A DNA stretch of 18,712 nt from Sphingobacteriales bacterium (GCA_016711295.1 JADJTE010000033.1:1-18712); one strand, 5' to 3'; positions 6,338 to 14,361 are shown, counted from the stretch's first letter. The notes: generated by a model from the sequence alone, not told the origin. Made by a program: numbers and translations.

Positions 6338-7578
6338 CAGCTAAGGGCGAGCGCGATTTTCTGCTCGAAAATTTACCGCTAAACCGCAATTTTATCGTAC
6401 AGTATGCCGATGGTTGCGGGCGAACTACCAACTTGACCTCGTTCACTACCTTAGCCGAGAATCAGTTAGAAGGCATTGTAGTATCTCCCAAATTGATGAC
6501 AATGATGGGCGATTATTACCAAACAATGGTATTTACCCTGCCCGAATATTTAGAAAGCGAAAGTACCCTGAGCTACTACGAGAAACTGAGTTTTTGGCAA
6601 GATATAGCCTTTAATGACCAGCCCTTTGCCGATAATTTGAGCTATGGCGAATTTCCCATAGAAAATGCGTCTATTAACAGCAGCGGTAGTGAATGCAATT
6701 GCCGCCTATTATTGACACGCCCAGCATTTGCTCCCGGTTATGAGAATAACATCGAACCCGCGGCATCTATCCCTGTTCCAACAGGCGATGTAGCTGTGTA
6801 TAGCGGGCATATCTCAACTAACGGTTGGTCCGAGGAAGAGAATTGGGTAGAAGATAATCCCGACAAGGGAAAATTTTACCGTTCTTTGGGCAATAAAGGA
6901 GCGGCGCGGAGGCAGGTCAATTGGGCAAAGGGCAGAAAAATACATACCAGAATATCAGATTTAAACACATCAGCATCTGATATTAATTATTCCCAAATTC
7001 AAATTTTGTGGTATTGCTTTGAAGGTTTTTTTCATTTTACCGATTGTGGCTGCCGAAAAACGGTCGATTACAAAGCTAAATACAATACGCATATGCGGTC
7101 GCAAATGGCTTTGCCCTCTTGTTTTTTGTGTGGGTCTAAAAAAGGGCGCAGCAAAGCGGAGGATTTGGCAGTCTTGACCTTGTCCGACCAAACGGGAATG
7201 GTCACTGTTTTAGATGCAGGACAAGGCACAGTAGGGTCGGAGTGTGAGCAAACTTGGAATGTCGATTTTTTTCTCAACCTGGTAGATGTAGCTGCTGCCA
7301 TTGCTACACCTATTTTGAGTGGTGGCTCAACGACTAATTGGGGCGATGCAGTAGATGAGATAGCGAGCAGTTTGCAGACATTAATCAGTACGCCAGTGCA
7401 AAATATAACCAGTTGTAGTTCTAAGGACGAGTTGGCAACGCTTATTCACCAAAATTCTCAATTTACGATGGGTGCTAATGTCATTACATATCTAACTCTT
7501 TTTCGATGGGCAACACTACTGTTCAGGGTGCTACGAGTTGGGAGGGCGAAACGTCTATTTCAAGCGAATTTAGTTTAG
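6283..7578 (+). CDS. gene B, central open segment with Cys-rich core
   Basis: This is the main body of gene B, about 430 codons. The TTG at 6283 is not a true start; it is where the frame resumes (LLGSTLLVLSDNEIYKAI, matching LLPNTDLEIFKNGVYLKT in gene A). It includes ECNCRLLLTRP, the DCGCRK and LPSCFLCGSKKG motifs, KAEDLAVLTL, ECEQTWNVDFF and VQNITSCSSKD. The last ~25 codons, from RWATLLF, are out of frame. Confidence 0.65.
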   Translation: MLGSTLLVLSDNEIYKAITAKGERDFLLENLPLNRNFIVQYADGCGRTTNLTSFTTLAENQLEGIVVSPKLMTMMGDYYQTMVFTLPEYLESESTLSYYEKLSFWQDIAFNDQPFADNLSYGEFPIENASINSSGSECNCRLLLTRPAFAPGYENNIEPAASIPVPTGDVAVYSGHISTNGWSEEENWVEDNPDKGKFYRSLGNKGAARRQVNWAKGRKIHTRISDLNTSASDINYSQIQILWYCFEGFFHFTDCGCRKTVDYKAKYNTHMRSQMALPSCFLCGSKKGRSKAEDLAVLTLSDQTGMVTVLDAGQGTVGSECEQTWNVDFFLNLVDVAAAIATPILSGGSTTNWGDAVDEIASSLQTLISTPVQNITSCSSKDELATLIHQNSQFTMGANVITYLTLFRWATLLFRVLRVGRAKRLFQANLV

Positions 7579-8066
7579 CTGTGGGTATTTCGCCAGTGTC
7601 TAATGGCGACCAGCCCAAGTACTGCTGTTCTCATGGTTTGAGTTCTTGGATAGTAGCTAATTTTGAAACAATTACCTTGCCTCCCATGCCTCCTTTTATC
7701 CCCAATAGTATAACGGTATCCGACCCCTACCCATCGCCTACAAATATGGAGGCATTGTTAAGTCCGATAGAGGGTTTTTTCGATGCCTTACTGCTGGGGT
7801 TTAATGGCGAACAATACGGTGCTTTGTTGCGCCCTTGGTGCGAAACGGGCAATAAATGGGCTATTAACAGCAATATAGCTACAAATGAGGTGGTTGCCTA
7901 TACGATTTTTGACCTAGTAGGACGTGCCGTGTACCACGGCACAGCCCTACCCAGCGAAATGCGACAAGCCCAATTTTTACGCGAAAAACTACCTCAAAAG
8001 GGGGTTTATGTCGTAAGTTTTAATATCGATAATAAACCTTATTCTTTTAAACTCATCAACCCCTAA
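7506..8066 (+). CDS. gene B, C-terminal open segment with sorting-type module
   Basis: The frame resumes at MGNTTVQGATSWEGETSISS, equivalent to MGNTHVQGTTSWEGNSYIRS in gene A. It then has YCCSHGLSSWIVANF, LLLGFNGEQYGALL and ETGNKWAINSN, and closes with YTIFDLVGRAVYHG and LPQKGVYVVSFNIDNKPY. The conserved end suggests export by the type IX system. The internal ATG at 7506 is not a biological start. Confidence 0.65.
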   Translation: MGNTTVQGATSWEGETSISSEFSLAVGISPVSNGDQPKYCCSHGLSSWIVANFETITLPPMPPFIPNSITVSDPYPSPTNMEALLSPIEGFFDALLLGFNGEQYGALLRPWCETGNKWAINSNIATNEVVAYTIFDLVGRAVYHGTALPSEMRQAQFLREKLPQKGVYVVSFNIDNKPYSFKLINP

Positions 8067-8070
8067 TGCC

Positions 8071-8653
8071 ATGAAAGCTTTTTTGCCCTTACTGCTATTG
8101 GCATTGCTCTGTTGCCGATGCAAAAACGACGAGCCTATCGAGTCTTGCAACCCACATTGCCTAATGGGCTTTGTGTGCGACCCCGAAACAGGAGAGTGCA
8201 TTTGCCCCGAAGGAAATATCTTGTATCGAGGGGGATGCGTACCAATAAAAGATTACATGTACCTGCCTGCACCAGACAATCCCAATTCGGATTGTTTTAA
8301 ATATATAACGGCGATGTGGGTAGATACCTCATCGGGATTCAGTACCTTATTGCGGTTTAAGGAGGACACTCCTTATGGTCAATCCTATGATTTCAATTTT
8401 TTCCCATTAACCACTAACCCCGATACAACATCGGAGTGGGCGTATCTGCAAAAATTTGTAGCTGATACAAAAGCCTTGCCTTGTTTGTTAGATAGTAACC
8501 AAGTGAACAGCTCATATTTATGTCAATTTCGATGAGAGTATTATTCGTATGAAGGTAGAAATTGTACCTTTTATTGCTACCGACATTATACATTTGTTAG
8601 AATATCCCGTTTTAGAGAGCTATGAGTTGGTGTATTTGCGTTATACGCCTTAG
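8071..8653 (+). CDS. lipoprotein with EGF-like Cys motif, partner of gene B (one frameshift)
   Basis: Begins 4 nt after gene B (TAA-tgcc-ATG). The signal MKAFLPLLLLALLCCRCKND, with a run of Cys and K-N-D-E after Cys 17, fits a surface-exported Bacteroidota lipoprotein. The six EGF-type Cys are at 26, 30, 36, 43, 45 and 56 (CICPEG), nearly the same positions as in gene A's partner. The frame breaks near 8515, where the uncorrected frame stops at 8535 (SSYLCQFR). The true continuation is HIYVNFDESIIRMKVEIVPF, ATDIIHLLEYPVLESYELVY and LRYTP, ending at the TAG at 8651-8653 and matching YPVLETCELVF of gene A's partner. Confidence 0.7.
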
Positions 8654-8655
8654 TT

Positions 8656-8850
8656 GTTCTTTTCAATTTGCGCCATACCATTGAAAATGGTACAGCAACC
8701 GTTGCCAACCGTACCTACTCGCAGAACGAAACATTGGCGGGTGGGTACGAGATTGAGCGGACATTAAAAGCAATACGACTTAGCTGTAAAACGTTAAAAG
8801 GCAAAAATCAAAGGATGCAAGGCAACTTTATTGTAGCAATAGAAAGGCGA
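8656..8850 (+). pseudogene. possible leftover C-terminal coding fragment
   Basis: One frame stays open from just after the lipoprotein stop into the next element. It reads LRHTIENGTATVANRTYSQN, ETLAGGYEIERTLKAIRLSC and KGKNQRMQGNFIVAIERR, which looks protein-like and has nothing in common with the arrays. No signal peptide or good start is visible; a TTG at 8668 is the only candidate. It may be the end of another gene whose front was lost. A 7-bp inverted repeat, TACCATT-gaa-AATGGTA (8676-8692), lies inside it. No family recognised. Confidence 0.3.
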
Positions 8851-8991
8851 AAACCACCGCCAACAATACACAGCCGTCCATAACCCGCATCGAGGGGCGC
8901 GGGGCGAAATTCGGGCAAAATCTCACGCGCGAAGGCATACGGCGGCTGTGCGGGCGTTGGCGGCGATTATGCGAACTTTCCCAATCAGACG
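8844..8991 (+). repeat. hairpin element, first copy of R3
   Basis: A full copy opening array R3. The outer arms are intact. The inner right arm reads CTCACGCGC, one base off pairing with GCGCGGGG. It follows the possible coding fragment rather than a stop codon. Confidence 0.85.
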
Positions 8992-9599
8992 CACAAAGCG
9001 GCGAAGCTCTCCGTAGCAAGTGAAATTGCTGCGCATCAAGTTAAGCGCGGGATAGCAAAGGGACGGTTTAACTATTCGTAGCAAGTGAACTTTGCGCATC
9101 AAGTTAAGCGCGAAATAGCAAAGGAATTTGAAACTTTCAAGTGAAACGGTTTAGTGCTTCGTAGCAAGTGAATTTTTGGGTATCAAGGCGAAAACCGCCG
9201 CCAACAATACGCATTAGTGCTTCGTAGCAAGTGAAATTGCTGCGCACCAAGTTAATCGCGGGATAGCAAAGGGACAATTGAAAGGGTTTAGTGCTTCGTA
9301 GCAAGCAAATTTCTGCGCATCAAGTTAAGCGCGAAATAGCAAAGGGACGGTTTAGTGCTTCGTAGCAAGCAAATTTCTGCGCATCAAGTTAAGCGCGAAA
9401 TAGCAGAGGGACGGTTTAGTGCTTCGTAGCAAGCAAATTTCTGCGCATCAAGTTAAGCGCGAAATAGCAAAGGGACGGTTTAACCCTCCGTAGCAAGTGA
9501 ACTTTTGCGCATCAAGTTAAGCGCGAAATAGCAAAGGGATTTGAAGTTTGCGAGTGAAGCGGGTTTAACTCTTCGTAGCAAGTGAAATTTCTGCGTATC
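8992..9599 (+). repeat. array R3, first part, with three perfect 64-bp tandem units
   Basis: The regular tandem phase is clearest here: GGTTTA recurs at 9349, 9413 and 9477, exactly 64 bp apart, with almost identical units (CAAATTTCTGCGCATCAAG type). Bases 9062-9240 form a composite block including a solo element left end (9184-9212) that is also present at about 15533-15705 and partly at 4441-4565. Confidence 0.9.
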
Positions 9600-9747
9600 A
9601 AGGCGAAAACCACCGCCAACAATACACAGCCGTCCATAACCCGCATCGGTGGCGCGGGGCGAAATTCGGGCAAAATCTCACGCACGAAGGCATACGGCGG
9701 GCTGTGCAGACGTTGGCGGCGATTATGCGAACTTTTCTAATCAGACG
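9600..9747 (+). repeat. hairpin element, copy in R3
   Basis: Full copy with CTCACGCACG in the inner right arm and ACTTTTCTAATCAGACGAG in the right tail, features shared only with the copy at 10102. One extra G in GGCGGGCTGTG separates the two. Confidence 0.85.
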
Positions 9748-10101
9748 AGCAAAGCAGCTAAACCCTCCGTAGCAAGTGAAATTTCTGCGCACCAAGTTAA
9801 GCGCGAAATAGCAGAGGGAAGTTGGAATTTTCAAGTGAAATGGTTTAGTGCTTCGTAGCAAGTGAAATTGCCGAATATCAAGTTAAGCGCGAAATAGCAA
9901 AGGGACGGTTTAGTGCTTCGTAGCAAGTGAAATTGCTGCGCATCAAGTTAAGCGCGAAATAGCAAAGGGATAAGTGAAGCGGGTTTAACTCTCCGTAGCA
10001 AGTGAAATTAAAAAAAGTAACGAAGGCATATACAAATATCAAATGGAATCTGCTATCTTGTGGCGGTTTAGCCCTCCGTAGCAAGCAAATTTCTGCGCAT
10101 C
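9748..10101 (+). repeat. array R3, second part, with AT-rich block
   Basis: Four units, then an AT-rich block at about 10008-10072 (AAAAAAAGTAACGAAGGC, ATATACAAATATCAAATGG, CTGCTATCTTGTGGCGG) equivalent to 5027-5093. The block is followed directly by a unit of CCCTCCGTAGCAAGC type. Bases 9600-9939 are a near copy of 10102-10439. Confidence 0.88.
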
Positions 10102-10248
10102 AAGGCGAAAACCACCGCCAACGATACACAGCCGTCCATAACCCGCATCGGTGGCGCGGGGCGAAATTCGGGCAAAATCTCACGCACGAAGGCATACGGC
10201 GGCTGTGCAGACGTTGGCGGCGATTATGCGAACTTTTCTAATCAGACG
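10102..10248 (+). repeat. hairpin element, near-identical duplicate of 9600-9747
   Basis: Same variant bases as the copy 500 bp upstream (CTCACGCACG, GTGCAGACGTTGG, TTTTCTAATC), so both come from a recent segmental duplication of about 340 bp that includes the following two to three repeat units. Confidence 0.85.
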
Positions 10249-10642
10249 AGCAAAGCAGCTAAACCCTCCGTAGCAAGTGAAATTTCTGCGCACCAAGTTA
10301 AGCGCGAAATAGCAGAGGGAAGTTGGAATTTTCAAGTGAAATGGTTTAGTGCTTCGTAGCAAGTGAAATTGCCGAATATCAAGTTAAGCGCGAAATAGCA
10401 AAGGGACGGTTTAGTGCTTCGTAGCAAGTGAAATTGCTGTGCATCAGGTTGAGCGCGAAATAGCGAAGGTAAGTTGAAACTTTCAAGCGAAGCGGTTTAG
10501 TGCTTCATAGCAAGAGAAATTGCTGCGCATCAAGTTAAGCGCGAAATAGCAAAGGGACAAGTGAAATTTCTGCGCACCAAGTTAAGCGCGAAATAGCAAA
10601 GGGACGGTTTAGTGCTTCGTAGCAAGTGAATTTTTGGGCATC
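10249..10642 (+). repeat. array R3, third part
   Basis: Five to six units with mixed short and long junctions (AGTTGGAATTTTCAAGTGAA, AGTTGAAACTTTCAAGCGAA). One unit near 10500 reads TTCATAGCAAGAG, and one near 10553 lacks its first ~20 bases. Confidence 0.88.
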
Positions 10643-10789
10643 AAGGCGAAAACCACCGCCAACAATACACAGCCGTCCATAACTCGCATCGAGGGGCGTC
10701 CGTGAGATTCAGGCGAATCTCCCGCGCGAAGGACATACGGCGGCTGTGCTGTCGTTGGCGGCAATTATGCGAACTTTCCCAATCAGACG
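10643..10789 (+). repeat. hairpin element, variant inner stem
   Basis: The most divergent full copy. The left inner arm is GGGGCGTCCGTGAGATTC. GAGATTC-AGGC-GAATCTC forms a perfect 7-bp hairpin, whereas other copies have GAAATTC with a mismatch, but the GCGCGG base stem is lost. The spacer next to GTTGGCGG is CTGTC rather than CGGGC. Confidence 0.8.
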
Positions 10790-11264
10790 CGCAAAGCAGC
10801 GAAACCCTCCGTAGCAAGTGAACCCTGCGCATCAAGTTAAGCGCGAAATAGCAAAGGGACGGTTTAGTGCTTCGTAGCGAGTGAACTTTTTCTCATCAAG
10901 TTAAGCGCGAAATAGCAAAGGGAAGTTGAGGTTTTCAAGTGAAACGGTTTGACTCTTCGTAGCAAGTGAAATTGCTGCGCATCAAGTTAAGCGCGAGATA
11001 GCAAAGGAAGTTTAGGTTTTTCAAGTGAAGCGGCTTAACTCTTCGTAGCAAGTGAAACTGCTGCGCACCAAGTTAAGCGCGAAATAGCGAAGGGACGGTT
11101 TAGTGCTTCGTAGCAAGTGAACCTTTGCACATCAAGTTAAGCGCGAAATAGCAAAGGGACGGTTTAGTGCTTCGTAGCAAGGGTGAACCTTTGCACATCA
11201 AGTTAAGCGCGAAATAGCAAAGGGACGGTTTAGTGCTTCGTAGCAAGTGAAATTGCCGCGTATC
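10790..11264 (+). repeat. array R3, last part (duplicate of the second part of R2)
   Basis: Unit order and variants are the same as 5269-5738. Visible differences are CTTTTTCTC for CTTTCTC, GGTTTTTC for GGTTTTC and GCAAGGGTGAAC for GCAAGTGAAC. Two units carrying GAACCTTTGCACATC lie side by side, as in R2. Confidence 0.88.
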
Positions 11265-11395
11265 AAGTTGAAAACCACCGCCAACAATACACAGCCGTCC
11301 ATAACCCGCATCGGTGGCGCGGGGCGAAATTCGGGCGAACCTCCCGCGCGAAGGACATACGGCGGCTGTGCGGGCGTTGGCGGCGATTATGCGAA
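11265..11395 (+). repeat. hairpin element, terminal copy of R3
   Basis: Matches the terminal copy of R2 base for base by eye until GGCGATTATGCGAA, where it passes into the type B leader (ACAAGTGTACATAG) instead of CTTTCCCAATC. This marks the boundary between array and gene unit. Confidence 0.85.
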
Positions 11396-11478
11396 ACAAG
11401 TGTACATAGTTTCGGGTAGTGCTAGCCAGCGGTGGGCTAACCCAAAACACCACTTGAAAAAAGGAGTAGGGATTAAAC
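11396..11478 (+). promoter_or_regulatory. type B leader module upstream of gene C
   Basis: About 80 nt shared with 16257-16340 upstream of gene E. Common segments are ACAAGTGTACATAGTTTCGG, CGGTGGGCTAACCCAAAAC, ACCACTTGAA and AAGGAGTAGGGATTAA. It contains a small inverted repeat, TAGCC-agcggtg-GGCTA, inside a wider CAAGTG .. CACTTG pair. AAAGGAG is about 30 nt before the start codon, too far for a normal ribosome site, yet conserved. TAGTTTCG is one base off the Bacteroidota -7 consensus TAnnTTTG, but no matching TTTG lies at the right distance upstream. Confidence 0.55.
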
Positions 11479-11494
11479 TTAAACCTCTTTTGAA

Positions 11495-11755
11495 ATGAAA
11501 CACGTTATTTGTTTCTTTGCTTTTACCTTGTTCACAATAAAGCTATTTGCACAAGGAGACCCATTTCTCGATTTTCACGCAACTACCTTAGCACTATGTG
11601 ACGAGTCGCTTCATGTTTATTTAGATTTCAACACCAATCCCTATTGGAACGACCACGTACAAGTACATAGCCCTATTAGCAGTCTTGCCGTTTATCCAAG
11701 TAACGACCCGACTAAAAGGCGCACTTTAAGAAATGTTCGCGAAGTTGAATTTTGA
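11495..11755 (+). CDS. gene C, N-terminal open segment (signal peptide)
   Basis: Signal peptide plus about 65 mature residues, ending EVEF and a false stop. Removing one T from GAATTTTGATTT joins it smoothly to FDLTAIHDEIPF in the next segment. Confidence 0.6.
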   Translation: MKHVICFFAFTLFTIKLFAQGDPFLDFHATTLALCDESLHVYLDFNTNPYWNDHVQVHSPISSLAVYPSNDPTKRRTLRNVREVEF

Positions 11756-13400
11756 TTTAACGGCTATTCATGATGAAATACCATTTACAGTATTGGCACT
11801 TGATGCAAACAACAGTATCCTATTTACACGCGAAATTAAGGTAAGCACCAAAAAAACACAAGGTATTGTCGATGTTTCTGAAAAACTAAACCAATATCTC
11901 GACGGTTTTTCAGGGTCGCATAGTTCTATCATCACCTATTTTTGCAATTTGCCCATTAGCGGTGTGCAATTACTTGCCTTTTTTCAGGATTTTTTGCACC
12001 TATCGCCTAAACAGATATGCGACATGATAGACCTGCACAACCACGTAATAGGAACGCCGTTCGAAAATTGGGATTTGTTAAATAACGTTGATGTTGCTAC
12101 AACTACCCTTACATGCGACCTCTTAGATGCCTATTTAGAAAACCTTTTAAGCAGTAGTGGCGGCGGCGAACCTGCTGGCGGAGGCACTAATTGTGCTTGC
12201 AACCTCATACGCACCAATTCAAGTGCTTTAAATGCAAATGCAGGGCAAGTCTCTCAACCAACAGACAGTTGCAAACTATATTTACCGTATATTGATGCCC
12301 ATAACTATGACCCTGATGGTGCCGACAACGATGACGATTTGATATTTTCGTATGGCAGATTGGGAGCGGCTAAGGCGGGTGCGGTCGAACTGTTTTATGA
12401 CGGTTCGGATGATTCGCCCGATTGGAGCGCGAACATGGCAGAAGGTTGGAGTACGCTGCGTTTTAGGTCTATCTGTGTCGACCCTAATACGCTTGACCCC
12501 GACCTTAGCAACTGTTCTTCTTGCCGCAAAAAGGTGGAGGTAGAATACGGCTACCACTCCAACATTGAGTTATTTGCCCAAAAAATGGCTTGTGTCCTGT
12601 GTCCCGAAAAAGCTGAAGTAACCATTGAAGATTGGGCAATGCTGGTGATGCAACACAACAATAATACTCAAATTGTGCGTAAAGCAGCCAAAAGCCACCA
12701 AGCCGTTTGCGGCTTCGATACGACCGATGCCACGATACAAACCGTTTTGACCGATTTGCCCAGCGTTATCAATGCGGTGAGCAATGCTATTAGCCAGTTT
12801 AGTGTTACCAACGTCATTACTGCTGCTACCGAAGTGGTTTCGTTTTTCGAAAACTCTATTCTCGAAGATGCTTGCGGTGCTTATGTCATAGAACAATACA
12901 CTTTAATGGCAGGCGATACAATAGTTTACCTCAATCCGGGCGAGCAACTCATACTTACCCTGATTTCGAATGCCAAATTTGGCGGAAAAATTATCAATCA
13001 CGGCGTTGCACGAGGTAAGCTGAACTCCGATTTTCGCTTGGCGGGAGTGCTAAACACCTTAGCAGACGAAACAGGCACAGTACCCGCATACTGCGATTGC
13101 GAAAAAATAGCCTCCTATGTTGTAGGTGCCTTAGACCCATTCGAACCTTCGACAGACTTCACAGTTGATGAACCTGATAACGAACAAACCGATTGGACGA
13201 CTATATTCGAAAACGCGCCCATAGGTGGTTTGTATACCATGCAGCAATTGGTTGGCTCTTTTATTGGAGTAGCAGGTTATTGGGGGCGATGCAATTCAGT
13301 TGAATGGCTGTTGCGATGTCGTTATTCCATGCCATTCCGATTGTGTATTTTGCGAGGCTGCGACGGCGATGCTAGAAGTTGGCAAAATGCCCAACAGTAG
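11733..13400 (+). CDS. gene C, main open segment
   Basis: 555 codons carrying most of gene C, from FDLTAIHDEI to GVAGYWG. It holds the linker, the CACN and CSSC/CVLC motifs and the acidic DPDGADNDDD run. The first six codons are out of frame. So are the last ~38 (RCNSVEWLLRCRYSM onward), which are replaced by DAIQLNGCCDVVIPC in the following frame. Confidence 0.7.
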   Translation: MFAKLNFDLTAIHDEIPFTVLALDANNSILFTREIKVSTKKTQGIVDVSEKLNQYLDGFSGSHSSIITYFCNLPISGVQLLAFFQDFLHLSPKQICDMIDLHNHVIGTPFENWDLLNNVDVATTTLTCDLLDAYLENLLSSSGGGEPAGGGTNCACNLIRTNSSALNANAGQVSQPTDSCKLYLPYIDAHNYDPDGADNDDDLIFSYGRLGAAKAGAVELFYDGSDDSPDWSANMAEGWSTLRFRSICVDPNTLDPDLSNCSSCRKKVEVEYGYHSNIELFAQKMACVLCPEKAEVTIEDWAMLVMQHNNNTQIVRKAAKSHQAVCGFDTTDATIQTVLTDLPSVINAVSNAISQFSVTNVITAATEVVSFFENSILEDACGAYVIEQYTLMAGDTIVYLNPGEQLILTLISNAKFGGKIINHGVARGKLNSDFRLAGVLNTLADETGTVPAYCDCEKIASYVVGALDPFEPSTDFTVDEPDNEQTDWTTIFENAPIGGLYTMQQLVGSFIGVAGYWGRCNSVEWLLRCRYSMPFRLCILRGCDGDARSWQNAQQ

Positions 13401-13779
13401 TTCTATGCCATCATCGGGTTTTAAACTTCAAGATTTGCCCAAAAATATGCAATTGGCAACAGTAGATGATAAAACCAATACGCCTTTGGTGCAAACCATA
13501 GCAAAGCCCGAAGCAGATAAGTTGCAAAATGTTTCAATGGTCCATGTTTTTCCAAACCCAATTGACGATAAGCAATCGCTGACCATAGCATTAGACAAAG
13601 GTTTTTCAATAGCACAGACACAATTGTTTGATATGAGCGGCAGACTAATCCAAGCCGATATATCGTATAATGACAGTACTGCAACCATACATACGCATGG
13701 CTTAGAAAATGGCATTTATCTATTATATCTGAAAGATATGCAAGCTAATGTTCACTTCAAACAAATCATTAAACAATAA
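13300..13779 (+). CDS. gene C, C-terminal open segment with T9SS sorting domain
   Basis: NGCCDVVIPCHSDCVFCEAA is a Cys-rich end to the main domain. A Ser/Lys/Asp linker leads to a standard sorting domain of about 80 residues: VHVFPNPIDDKQSLTIAL, TQLFDMSGRLIQADI, HGLENGIYLLYLKD and KQIIKQ at the end. The FPNP entry motif and the basic tail make this the clearest sorting domain in the window. The ATG at 13300 is internal to the real gene. Confidence 0.75.
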   Translation: MNGCCDVVIPCHSDCVFCEAATAMLEVGKMPNSSSMPSSGFKLQDLPKNMQLATVDDKTNTPLVQTIAKPEADKLQNVSMVHVFPNPIDDKQSLTIALDKGFSIAQTQLFDMSGRLIQADISYNDSTATIHTHGLENGIYLLYLKDMQANVHFKQIIKQ

Positions 13780-13783
13780 AACT

Positions 13784-14292
13784 ATGAAAAAGTACTATTT
13801 TTTTATTGCTTGCAGTATTGCTATTTTCTTACTGCAAGATAGATTGTTCAGAACGAACAGCCTACCACCCCCGACTGTGGTTGCCCACCAGGACAATCAA
13901 CGCTCGATGACGACTGTTTTTATTCCACGGGTAAGGTTCTTTATTATGGTTTGGCAAATTTTTATTGTATTCCCGACTCAATTAAGAGGTATTGATACCG
14001 TTGGAAACAAGTAACAGCGTATATTACAGAAAATGTCGGCGTTAGTATATCTGGACTTTCCTCCTATAATAGCGGTGACAAGGCTATAACTTCTAGATCA
14101 TGCGATGTAAGCGGCACACAGGCTGTTACCCTTGCCCAATTTAACGATAACTCGTTTAGTAGTTTCATCTGGAGTTAGTCATTGATTTGTACTTGAAGCC
14201 GTCTATTCATTACGAGCACCCGTTTTAGACAGCACGCAGATTGTAGTCAAAAGGCGTTAAGCGGGTATAAACCTATCATTGAGGTAAAATAA
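13784..14292 (+). pseudogene. lipoprotein partner of gene C, heavily frameshifted
   Basis: Starts 4 nt after gene C (TAA-aact-ATG). MKKYYFFI opens the signal, but the frame slips in the T7 run; the likely continuation is LAVLLFSYCKIDCSERTAYH. A further shift gives DCGCPPGQSTLDDDCFYSTG, the counterpart of CECPEG and CICPEG in the other partners, so an EGF-like motif is recognisable. The frame then meets a TGA at about 13993, continues as KQVTAYITENVGVSISGLSS and stops at 14178. Another frame gives VLEAVYSLRAPVLDSTQIVV, matching YPVLETCELVF. It ends at TAA 14258-14260 or, after one more shift, at TAA 14290-14292. Four or more defects make true decay possible here. Confidence 0.55.
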
Positions 14293-14311
14293 TTAAGTTT
14301 TGCCTCAATGA
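14276..14311 (+). terminator. inverted repeat at the end of the gene C unit
   Basis: TCATTGAGGTAAAA (14276-14289) and TTTTGCCTCAATGA (14298-14311) pair over 14 positions with one mismatch around an 8-nt AT loop. The A run and T run within the stem give a partly bidirectional terminator shape. It overlaps or directly follows the lipoprotein stop. Confidence 0.6.
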
Positions 14312-14361
14312 GTAGGTTATAGCATAAGGTTTTTGATGCCCAAGGAATTCTTGTAAAGCAT

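Larger units (their letters stand above)
6026..8066 (+). pseudogene. gene B: secreted T9SS-type paralogue of gene A, frameshifted
   Basis: About 680 codons once two breaks are mended. The start has a clear signal peptide (MKRIFFFCILTLGGLISLKT, cleavage near TFA-QS). The rest parallels gene A: ARAVVRYESSAVCYLEL, FLLENLPLN, YLESESTLSYYEKLSFWQDI, VYSGHISTNGWSEEENWVED, GAARRQVNWAKGRKIHTR, CGCRK .. CFLCGSKKGRSKAED, TSWEGETSISSEFSLAVGI, CCSHGLSSWI and a C-terminal sorting-type module (YTIFDLVGRAVYHG .. KGVYVVSFNIDNKPYSFKL). One base is missing near 6280. One T is missing from the T run at 7499-7503, turning SMGNTT into RWATLL. These sites differ from those in gene A. The lipoprotein gene starts 4 nt after the stop. 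Confidence 0.75.
11495..13779 (+). pseudogene. gene C: large secreted T9SS-type protein, distant paralogue of A and B, frameshifted
   Basis: About 760 codons after mending two breaks. Order: signal peptide MKHVICFFAFTLFTIKLFAQ; an N-terminal region with NVREVEFDLTAIHDEIPFTV; LSPKQICDMIDLHNHVIGTP; a SSSGGGEPAGGG linker; CACNLIRTN; YDPDGADNDDD (calcium-site-like); CSSCRKKVEVEYGYHSN; ACVLCPEKAEVTIEDWAMLV; GAYVIEQYTLMAGDTIVYLN; CDVVIPCHSDCVFCEAA; and a sorting domain (VHVFPNP, TQLFDMSGRLIQ, LENGIYLLYL, FKQIIKQ). The CxxC/EDW motifs match genes A and B, so it is the same broad family. One extra T in GAATTTTGAT near 11750 and one extra G in TGGGGGC near 13285 cause the breaks. A damaged lipoprotein gene follows after 4 nt. 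Confidence 0.75.

Noticed and set aside
9349..9540. CRISPR array
   Set aside because: The 64-bp units follow each other with no unique spacers of constant length, the repeated parts vary, and no cas genes are present.
13748..14014. 88-codon ORF starting MFTSNKSLNNKTMKKYYF
   Set aside because: The first 12 codons lie inside the end of gene C in another frame. The true start is 13784, and most of the rest is out of frame for the lipoprotein.
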